This document shows positions 56,817 through 64,000 of a DNA stretch of 64,000 bases, piece by piece. The notes beneath the pieces were generated by a model. That model was not told the DNA's origin and ran no database searches. It saw nothing but the letters and a program-made list of their open reading frames with translations. The stretch is from NCBI GenBank assembly GCA_024226735.1, contig JAAELL010000137.1, positions 1 through 64,000 on the forward strand. Reading direction: 5' to 3'. The number at the start of each line of letters is the position of its first letter. Within the stretch, counting starts at the first letter, position 1. Position numbers and translations under genes: made by a program. Origin of the DNA: a bacterium (GTDB taxonomy: Bacteria; Planctomycetota; UBA1135; GCA-002686595).

Positions 56817-57745
56817 GTAGGACCTCCCGGGTGCGAAACCTCGTACGCGCCGGTTTCGAACAGAGTCGCGAGCTGGGGCACGACCGGTTCGTCCGTGTCG
56901 AGTCGCAGAATGCCGGCACCGCGCTTGCGCGCGAACTGCGCGAGTGCCTTCTCGAAGCGCTCGTACGACTCGGTGTAGCGCTCGAGCACGGCACGGGTGA
57001 TCGACACGTCCGCGCCCGCGCCGCTCTCGCAATCGCGTAGGCGCAGGTCACCCTCGAGCTCGGGCGCGCGATCCGAGGAGCGCACGAGCTGGACGAGCAG
57101 CAACTCATGGCGCACTCCGCGCAAGGCACGCGCGACGGCCTCGATCCCGGCGGCGTCGAAGAAGTCGGAGACGACGACCACGAGACCGCGGCGCAAGCGC
57201 AGGGAGCCGAAGCGCTTGATGCTGTTCGCGAAATCGGTTCCGCCGCCGGCGGGGGGCGGCTCGAGCGACGCGAGCCGGTGGGCGAACTTCATCAGCCGAC
57301 CGCTCCCCGCCTGGGGGGCGACGAGCGTCTGGAGCTCGTCCGCGAAGGGGAAGATCCCGACGCTGTCGTGCTGACCGAGCCCGATCGAAGTGAGCGCCAG
57401 CGTCGTCCGCAGGCCCGCGAGGACCCGCGGCGGCTCCTCGAGCCACGCGCTGCGCGACACATCCGGCAGAAGGTAGAGCGGCAGGTCCTCGAGTTCCTCG
57501 AACAAGCGCAGGAACACCCGGCCCAAACGGCGGTAGATGTTCCAGTCGACCGAACGCAGGTCGTCGCCGGCCGAGTATGGCCGGAAGTCGCGGAACTCGA
57601 TCCCGTGCCCCATGTCGCGCGAGCGCTGGTCCGCGAACCGGCCGCCGGCCGGGACGCGGCGCGCGACCAGTCGCAAGCGCGCGACCGACTCGAGGAACTC
57701 GGGATCGAATAGCTCGTCGAAGGGAATCGGGCCCGTTCGCACCAT
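56813..57745 (-). CDS. DUF58 family protein
   Basis: The 310-residue protein contains the DUF58 signature GIEFRDFRPYSAGDDLRSVD followed by WNIYRRLGRVFLRLFEEL, and then a VWA-like C-terminal half (YLLPDVSRSAWL, LVVVVSDFFDAAGIE). DUF58 proteins accompany MoxR ATPases and VWA proteins in almost all bacteria that carry them, and probably act as adaptors between the ATPase and the membrane complex. The ATG at 57745 is 7 bases after the moxR stop, and the stop overlaps the next start as ATGA. Confidence 0.92.
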   Translation of the reverse strand: MVRTGPIPFDELFDPEFLESVARLRLVARRVPAGGRFADQRSRDMGHGIEFRDFRPYSAGDDLRSVDWNIYRRLGRVFLRLFEELEDLPLYLLPDVSRSAWLEEPPRVLAGLRTTLALTSIGLGQHDSVGIFPFADELQTLVAPQAGSGRLMKFAHRLASLEPPPAGGGTDFANSIKRFGSLRLRRGLVVVVSDFFDAAGIEAVARALRGVRHELLLVQLVRSSDRAPELEGDLRLRDCESGAGADVSITRAVLERYTESYERFEKALAQFARKRGAGILRLDTDEPVVPQLATLFETGAYEVSHPGGPT

Positions 57746-57752
57746 GGACAGA

Positions 57753-58775
<1,023 letters not shown>

Positions 58776-58788
58776 GGTTGTCCTTCGT

Positions 58789-60276
58789 TCAGCTGTCTTT
58801 GCCGCGTAGCGACAGGAAATAGGCACGCACGAGGTCGCGCATCCACGACTCCATCTCGGGCCGTCCGACGCGCCCGACCGGTCCCTCGCGCGGAGCACGC
58901 GCACTGGCGTCGACGGTCACGGACTCCTCGGGCCGGGGCTCGATGCGTTCCTGGGTGATCTTGTTGCGTCCGGGGTTCGGCTGACCCTTCACCCGGTCGG
59001 GTACCGGCACGCCGAGCACGAGCGAGGCGGTGCCGCGCGACTTCTTCGGCTGCGAAGGGCCGCCGCGTTGGTTCGCGTCGGGGTTCTTCTGGTTGCCGAA
59101 GCCGATATTGAGGTCGCGACTCACCGGTGGCTTGCGGTCGCGCAGGGCCGGCTGAACGCCGCCGCGCGACTCTTGATCCTCGTCCTCGTCCTCAGCGTCC
59201 TCGTCGTCCTCGAGCTCGGACTCCTCCTGCGCCGGAACCTGGTCCTTGCTCGACCAGGCGGACGCCGCGGGGTTCTTGGACGACCCGCGCGACGACCCGC
59301 GGCCGGCGGTCGCACCCGAGTTCTCCTCGGACTTGCGCTTGCGTTGCTCGGCCTCCGCGCGCTTCTTCTTCGGCTTCGGAGGCTTGACCGCCTCCTTCTT
59401 CATCGGCTCCTTGGGCGTCGACGTCTGGGCCTGGTTCGAGGGGGCGCCGCGCGATTCGGTCCGTCCGCTCGCTGCCTGCGCGTCGGCCGAGCGACCTTCG
59501 CCCGTCTTGCCCTCGGAACGCTTGGCGTCCTCCGACTCATCCGAGCTCGCGTCGCGACGCTCCGCCCCGTGCTCGCCGCCGGCGGCGGGTGTACGTCGCG
59601 GCGCATCCGGCACCGCGAGATCGGGCAACACGGGCGGCTCCGCCTCGACCTCGTCGCGCGTCTCGCTCGCGGTCGGCCCCGCGTCCGAGGCGTCGGCGAC
59701 GGTATCGTCCTCGGATGCCGTGATCCCTGCCGGTCCCCAGATCCCGAGTCCGACGGCCGCGACCAAGAGGAGCAGACCCGCCGCGAGACTCGCGCCGCTG
59801 CGGCCGGCAGGACGCCAGAGGGGAACGAAGCCCAGGGGCTCGGCCCGCAGCGCGTTCTGGATGGCGTCCTGCGCATCGTCGACCGCGGCCTCCATGAAAG
59901 GCGAGCGGTCCGCGATTCCCATGAACTCGTCGGCGGTCTGCAGGCGCTCGCCGCTGCGCACGGCGTGGTCCATAGCGGCGAGCGCTTCACTGCGCGCGGT
60001 CGGTGACCGGCGCGCGCGCGCACCTTGCACGAGCACGTACAGAGCCGCGAGCGGGATGAGCAGGAGCGCCAACCCGATCGAGCGTGGCGACCGGCCGGCG
60101 ACCACGAGGGCGAGCTGGCCGGCGAACAGGATTCCTCCGACGACGAGAAATGCGACCACGGCGCGCTCGGCGGCGCTCGACGCGGCGCGGCGGCCACGCA
60201 TCGCCCCGATGCGCTCGGAGGCGCGCGCCGCGATCGTGTCGAGTCGGGCGTGCAGGACGGCGGGATCGACGTTCAC
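58789..60276 (-). CDS. membrane protein with long charged linker
   Basis: The 495-residue protein starts at a GTG overlapping the previous stop as GTGA. Two membrane helices near the N-terminus (VVAFLVVGGILFAGQLALVV and IGLALLLIPLAALYVLVQ) and a third around residue 160-180 (SLAAGLLLLVAAVGLGIWGP) are followed by about 230 residues of low-complexity charged sequence (KPPKPKKKRAEAEQRKRKSE, ELEDDEDAEDEDEDQE). A short C-terminal helix ends MRDLVRAYFLSLRGKDS. Its role is unknown; position between the pepsin-like protein and MoxR suggests it belongs to the same complex. The charged region is probably disordered. Confidence 0.7.
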   Translation of the reverse strand: MNVDPAVLHARLDTIAARASERIGAMRGRRAASSAAERAVVAFLVVGGILFAGQLALVVAGRSPRSIGLALLLIPLAALYVLVQGARARRSPTARSEALAAMDHAVRSGERLQTADEFMGIADRSPFMEAAVDDAQDAIQNALRAEPLGFVPLWRPAGRSGASLAAGLLLLVAAVGLGIWGPAGITASEDDTVADASDAGPTASETRDEVEAEPPVLPDLAVPDAPRRTPAAGGEHGAERRDASSDESEDAKRSEGKTGEGRSADAQAASGRTESRGAPSNQAQTSTPKEPMKKEAVKPPKPKKKRAEAEQRKRKSEENSGATAGRGSSRGSSKNPAASAWSSKDQVPAQEESELEDDEDAEDEDEDQESRGGVQPALRDRKPPVSRDLNIGFGNQKNPDANQRGGPSQPKKSRGTASLVLGVPVPDRVKGQPNPGRNKITQERIEPRPEESVTVDASARAPREGPVGRVGRPEMESWMRDLVRAYFLSLRGKDS

Positions 60277-62600
60277 TGGGTGCGCTCCTCGGGGCCTTCG
60301 GGATCGATCTGGATCGCCTGCAGCACCTCGCCCGTCCGTGCGTTGCGGATGCAGCCGACGAGACGCACCTGTGCCGGGTCGATCGCCGTCGACATCCGCA
60401 CGACCGAACCGCCTCCGTCCGCCTCGAGCTCGTCGAGGAACGCCACGTTGGCCTGGACGATCGCGCCGAGGTCCACTGTGAACGGAATGGCCATCGATTC
60501 GTCCGTCGGGCGGTAGGCCGTGTCGACCGCGTCGAGCAGCGACGCGCGCGCAACCATGCGGTGCACGACGACTTCGGTCTTGCCGGGGAAGAGCACGGCG
60601 CGCTCGGCGAGGATCAAGTTGACGTCCAGCTCGTCGCGCTCCGGCCCTTCGATCGTGAACGTCCCGGACAACGCACCGTCCGCCCCGAATCGGGCGTCGA
60701 GCTTCAGGGCGTACGACGACTGCTCGAGCAACGCGAGCTGGATCGCCTTGCGACAGCGGTTGTAGATCTCCTCGCCGTCGCGCCAGCGTCCCGCGCCGGG
60801 CTGGGCCGCGGTGCCGTTGATCAAATGCATCGGACGCTCGATGCCGCGCACGTCGATGACGTGGTCGGAGAGCGCGTTGACCATCGGGTCGGGGTTCGGC
60901 TCGAACAGGTGGTACGACAGGAACGCGACGTTCTCTGGCGGGAAGTGGCCGAGCAGCCCCTGGTTGCCGAGCGCTCCGCCGATCGCCCCGCGGCTACCGT
61001 CGCCCATGTAGGCGTTCGTGAAGAACTCGACGAGCGCCACGCGGCCGGCAAAGTTGATCTCGTCCGCCTCGAACCGCGTCGCCGTGCCGAAGCCACGCAC
61101 CTTGCCTTCGATCATGCGTTCGACGAGGTCGACCGAGAACGGGTCCTCGTCGGGCAGCATCGGCTGCACGCGCTCCAGCGCCTCGATCGCGGCGGGTCCG
61201 CTCTCGACCTTGATGCTGGCTTGGACGTAGCGCGAGAACGCGCGCTTGTAGCGCCCCTCGCTCTCGTAGTAGCGGCCGAGGTTCAGATTGACCATTCCGT
61301 CCTCGGGGATGCCGAACGCGGCCGACAAGAGGTGCCGCCAGGCGCGTCGCCCCTCACCGCCGGCGAGCAGCACCTCGCCCATCTTCGAGTGGACGTTGTG
61401 CACGGCCTCCGGGTAGCGGTCGTCACGCCCCGACGGGATCGCCAGCTCGCCGGCGGCGACCACCCAGCGCGGGAAGCCCTCATCGGCGAGGCCCGTCATC
61501 AGGTCGAGCAGCCGCGTCGCGCGCAGATCCTCCACCGTGGTGTCGCGGATCCACTCGAGCGCAACCTGGATCGCGTCCGCTTCCGGATCTTCGGAGAGCG
61601 ACAGGTCGAGCAGCAGCTCGGCCGCCTCGTGCGCCAGCCGCGCGCCCTCGTGAGCCGCGAGGAACTCGAGCAGCGGCTCGGGCTCCTCGTCGACGCGTGC
61701 ACGGAAGAAGGCGAGGTCCGCCTCGGGAAACTCGGCACGCGCGCGCTGGGTCAGCTTCGCCAGTCGGTTCGTGCGGTCGACCTCGACGCGAAAGTGCTTC
61801 AGAAACCCCAGCCCCGTGACGCCCGCGACCGAGTCCGGATGAACGAGGATGACCTCTTCGGGCCGCAGCGCGACGAACTTCGCGACGTCGATTCCGCCCT
61901 CGATCGTCAGTGGCCCGATGTCGCCGGCAGGCTTGCCGCGCTCATCACAGACGGTAGCGTCGATCCAAGTGTCGTAGCGGGCGGAGCCGATGGCGAGCGC
62001 CGCCGGTTGGCCGTCGCCGTAGCGCACCGGGAGCCACGCCATGCCGCCCTGCAGCGTGATCGGAACGTTGGTCGTTCCCTCCACGACGGGCGGCGGCTCC
62101 GTGTCGCGCGCGCGCGGCGCGGAGAGCTCCATCACTCCTTCGGCGACGTCGAACACGACGTGGTAGTTCTCGAGCACCTCGGCACCGATCACGCCGACGA
62201 CGGCGTTCTCGCCGAGCTCGGCCGCGTGGTACTTGGTGAATTCCTCGAGAAAAGGCTCGTCACCGTGCTCCCGCTTGGGCACGACGAGCTCGAAGCCGGG
62301 CAGGTGCAGCGTGACCGGAATGGCACGTCCATCGGAGGTCTCGATCCGCAGGCCCGCGGCAGCACGGTTGTGCAGCTGCATCCCGCACGCCGTCTCAAAC
62401 TCGACGAACAGATTGACCGGGATACGGCGCGAGGGGCTCGACGCGTCGCACGAAACGACGAGCTTGCCCGCGACGACCCGCACCGGAATCCGTCCAACGC
62501 CGTCCTGGGCGAGAGCGGCCGCCACAGTCGATCCGACGCCCGCGATTGCGGCGAGCACATAGCGCCCCAGGAGCGCAACCGGTACAGGACTCATGGGCAT
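60273..62600 (-). CDS. secreted protein with two pepsin-like repeats and helical region
   Basis: The 775-residue protein has a signal peptide (LLGRYVLAAIAGVGSTVAAALA). Two similar beta-rich segments, closing VVGVIGAEVLENYHVVFD (about residue 135) and VAGVTGLGFLKHFRVEVD (about residue 255), match the end of retropepsin-like aspartyl protease domains (hydrophobic-G-x-x-hydrophobic-L, then a hydrophobic-D strand). The catalytic D-T/S-G is not evident; the first has VEFETACGM where it would be expected. After this come TPR-like helices (VNLNLGRYYESEGRYKRAF) and a beta-rich C-terminal domain. It is the first gene of the operon that runs to 46145. The start may be the ATG at 62600 or at 62594. Confidence 0.68.
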   Translation of the reverse strand: MPMSPVPVALLGRYVLAAIAGVGSTVAAALAQDGVGRIPVRVVAGKLVVSCDASSPSRRIPVNLFVEFETACGMQLHNRAAAGLRIETSDGRAIPVTLHLPGFELVVPKREHGDEPFLEEFTKYHAAELGENAVVGVIGAEVLENYHVVFDVAEGVMELSAPRARDTEPPPVVEGTTNVPITLQGGMAWLPVRYGDGQPAALAIGSARYDTWIDATVCDERGKPAGDIGPLTIEGGIDVAKFVALRPEEVILVHPDSVAGVTGLGFLKHFRVEVDRTNRLAKLTQRARAEFPEADLAFFRARVDEEPEPLLEFLAAHEGARLAHEAAELLLDLSLSEDPEADAIQVALEWIRDTTVEDLRATRLLDLMTGLADEGFPRWVVAAGELAIPSGRDDRYPEAVHNVHSKMGEVLLAGGEGRRAWRHLLSAAFGIPEDGMVNLNLGRYYESEGRYKRAFSRYVQASIKVESGPAAIEALERVQPMLPDEDPFSVDLVERMIEGKVRGFGTATRFEADEINFAGRVALVEFFTNAYMGDGSRGAIGGALGNQGLLGHFPPENVAFLSYHLFEPNPDPMVNALSDHVIDVRGIERPMHLINGTAAQPGAGRWRDGEEIYNRCRKAIQLALLEQSSYALKLDARFGADGALSGTFTIEGPERDELDVNLILAERAVLFPGKTEVVVHRMVARASLLDAVDTAYRPTDESMAIPFTVDLGAIVQANVAFLDELEADGGGSVVRMSTAIDPAQVRLVGCIRNARTGEVLQAIQIDPEGPEERTQ

Positions 62601-62713
62601 TGGCTCATGGGCACATGGGGACGACGCCTCCGCGAGGCATGCTCACGAAGGCGCGAGAAACGGGGGGGAGCCAGCCGGACGACTCCGGAGAGATTGCCGC
62701 GTGAACCGCGGAG

Positions 62714-62854
62714 TTACTCCGGGCGCCCGTCGGACGACTTCGCCAGGACGGGCTTCCCGGCGATTTCGCCGAAGGCCCAGTTGTCCGCTGTCATGGTCAC
62801 GTCAATCTCGGCGCTGGCCGGTACGCTCACGGCGACCGGAACGAAAGCACGGCC
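62714..62854 (-). other. in-frame open stretch after a stop codon, possible gene remnant
   Basis: Directly after the TGA at 62855-62857 the same frame stays open for 46 codons with coding-like sequence (VPASAEIDVTMTADNWAFGE, ending SSDGRPE and TAA at 62714-62716). It has no ribosome binding site. It may be the lost end of the upstream gene, a separate short gene from an internal GTG, or chance. Confidence 0.3.
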
Positions 62855-63895
62855 TCACGACGAGCCGGGGAACATCGCCTTGGCGAGCTCAGTCCCGGCT
62901 TTGAGCTCTTTGATCGTGAACTCCGGTGACTTGCCCACGGGATCCCAGACACGGTACTCCTCGCCGGCCTTCCCGAAGTAGGTGACATCGTCCGGACGGA
63001 TGACGACCTGGCCACCGTTGCGCGCGTAGCGGAACTCGGCCTTCACCGGACCGCCCCACGCGAGCGACGTGCGCTCGCCGCCCGTGACGTCGATCTCGCC
63101 CAGACGGCCGGGCTTGACGTAGGCGACCGACTTGCCGAGGCCCAGCTTGCCCGAGTGCAGGCTGTACGTCTGGGCCGGTACACGGATGCCCTTCTTGAAG
63201 CTCGCCAGGTCGAAGCTGAACTGCCGGTCCGCGCTGCGCACGACCGCCGACAGGAGCTTCCCGTCGGTCTCCAAGCCCGAAGCGAGATCGAGCACGCCGA
63301 CCTCACCCGTGTACGGCTCGAAGTCGATACGCGACCCGTCCGGGGCGACATCGATCTGGTACAGCACGCCGCCGACGTTCACCGCGCGCGAGAGGAACGT
63401 CGCGAACTTCGAGCGACCGATCGTCATCGCGTCTTGACCGAAGCCGTCGTAGCGACCGTCGTTGTTCTGATCGATCAGGCGCACCTTCGTCTCGCCGATC
63501 TTGCCGACCTGCGCGCCGGACGCCGCGAAGTGCCAGCCCTTGCCACTGTCGACGAGGCGCGCCGCGTACTGGAACGGCTTGCCGTCGGTGCCGGTGCCGG
63601 TGAGCGTCACCATCGCGGAGCGCTCGCCCGTGGCGTCATCTTTCTTGCCGGCGACACGCACGTCGGGCGTGCCATCCCCGTCGGTGTCGACCACGAGCGC
63701 CGTGCCGTCGAGCTCAGCCCCGAACGACTCCCCGCTGCAGGAGACGGAAGAGAACCCGCCCGACACCCGGGCGAACTGCTCCGCGGGCAGGACGATATCC
63801 CACTTGCGGTAGGTCTTGTACTCGAGCTCGATGCTGCCGCCACCGATGGGTAGCGCCTGCGGGGCGAGGCTCAGAATGGCGCTGGCGAGGATCAT
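62855..63895 (-). CDS. secreted protein of unknown function
   Basis: The 346-residue protein starts at the ATG at 63895 with a hydrophobic signal (MILASAILSLAPQA). The rest is beta-rich with two Ca2+-loop-like stretches (VDTDGDGTPDV at about residue 70 and DQNNDGRYDGFG at about residue 140). C-terminal features include SFDLASFKKGIRVPAQTYSL and GKAGEEYRVWDPVGKSP. I recognise the type as a recurrent uncharacterised secreted protein of planctomycetes but no domain with a known function. It is separated from the next operon by 254 bases. Confidence 0.65.
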   Translation of the reverse strand: MILASAILSLAPQALPIGGGSIELEYKTYRKWDIVLPAEQFARVSGGFSSVSCSGESFGAELDGTALVVDTDGDGTPDVRVAGKKDDATGERSAMVTLTGTGTDGKPFQYAARLVDSGKGWHFAASGAQVGKIGETKVRLIDQNNDGRYDGFGQDAMTIGRSKFATFLSRAVNVGGVLYQIDVAPDGSRIDFEPYTGEVGVLDLASGLETDGKLLSAVVRSADRQFSFDLASFKKGIRVPAQTYSLHSGKLGLGKSVAYVKPGRLGEIDVTGGERTSLAWGGPVKAEFRYARNGGQVVIRPDDVTYFGKAGEEYRVWDPVGKSPEFTIKELKAGTELAKAMFPGSS

Positions 63896-63939
63896 GACGG
63901 ACTCCAGACGCGGTTCGAAGGACGGATCGATGCCTGAAT

Positions 63940-63979
63940 CCTACCAATCGGGCCACGCGAGGAGAGCCTGTCGCGGTAC
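63940..63979. repeat. partial matches to the 28.2-kb inverted repeat
   Basis: CCTACCAAT (63940-63948) and TGTCGCGGTAC (63969-63979) both occur within or at the edge of the inverted repeat at 28212-28266, in another order and spacing. The window ends before it can be seen whether a full repeat follows. Confidence 0.35.
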
Positions 63980-64000
63980 TCCCCCACAATTCGTGAACAT

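Overview
This is 64 kb of high-GC bacterial DNA, most likely from a planctomycete (Planctomycetota) and probably one of its deep-branching marine lineages. That assignment is inferred from gene content: a coupled DUF1800/DUF1501 pair, DUF1080 domains, very large secreted proteins built from FG-GAP, SdrD-B, TIG and kelch modules, an ECF sigma factor of the planctomycete type, and a MoxR/DUF58/VWA/TPR operon. I found no rRNA, tRNA, CRISPR array, intact prophage or intact insertion sequence.

Layout. 0-1 kb: two 3' gene fragments, one with an FRG domain. 1-4.4 kb: DUF1800 then DUF1501 (minus strand). 4.6-8.7 kb: a secreted protein and a DUF1080-PhoD fusion. 8.7-9.6 kb: a broken S41 peptidase. 9.8-12.4 kb: a VIT/VWA protein with a GlyGly-CTERM-like tail, overlapped by a rhombosortase. 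12.5-14.9 kb: a P-domain-like secreted protein followed by two broken genes. 15-17.6 kb: a secreted beta-propeller. 17.6-22.4 kb: a 1585-residue regulator (kinase-like, TPR, GAF, degenerate AAA+, Fis). 22.9-27.3 kb: a 1457-residue SdrD-B surface protein. 27.6-30.1 kb: an ECF sigma factor and an MFS transporter. 30.1-30.5 kb: an ABC transporter deletion remnant. 30.9-38.7 kb: an FG-GAP protein and a mosaic TIG/dehydrogenase/kelch protein, divergently transcribed. 38.7-40.1 kb: a DUF5829 protein. 40.3-42.2 kb: a patchwork of four broken genes. 42.2-44.8 kb: a coupled enolase-superfamily enzyme and NSS transporter. 44.9-46 kb: a small membrane protein and a degenerate response regulator. 46.1-62.6 kb: one long minus-strand operon. 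62.9-63.9 kb: a secreted protein.

Three themes run through the window. The first is export: most genes encode secreted or surface proteins, and two non-catalytic modules recur between them. One is a C-terminal module of about 130 residues (four copies). The other is a Cys-rich module of about 125 residues (four copies in one gene, two permuted copies in another). The second is regulation by proteins whose catalytic residues have been lost: a kinase-like/AAA+/Fis protein without a normal Walker A lysine or GAFTGA motif, and an OmpR-like protein without the phospho-acceptor Asp. The third is gene decay: at least ten broken genes, usually kept as 3' ends, often joined end to end and flanked by inverted repeats.

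In the 46-62.6 kb operon, a protein with two pepsin-like repeats, a charged membrane protein, MoxR, DUF58, two VWA membrane proteins and a 2163-residue TPR protein overlap by 1-4 bases at most junctions, so they are probably made together and may form one envelope-associated complex.
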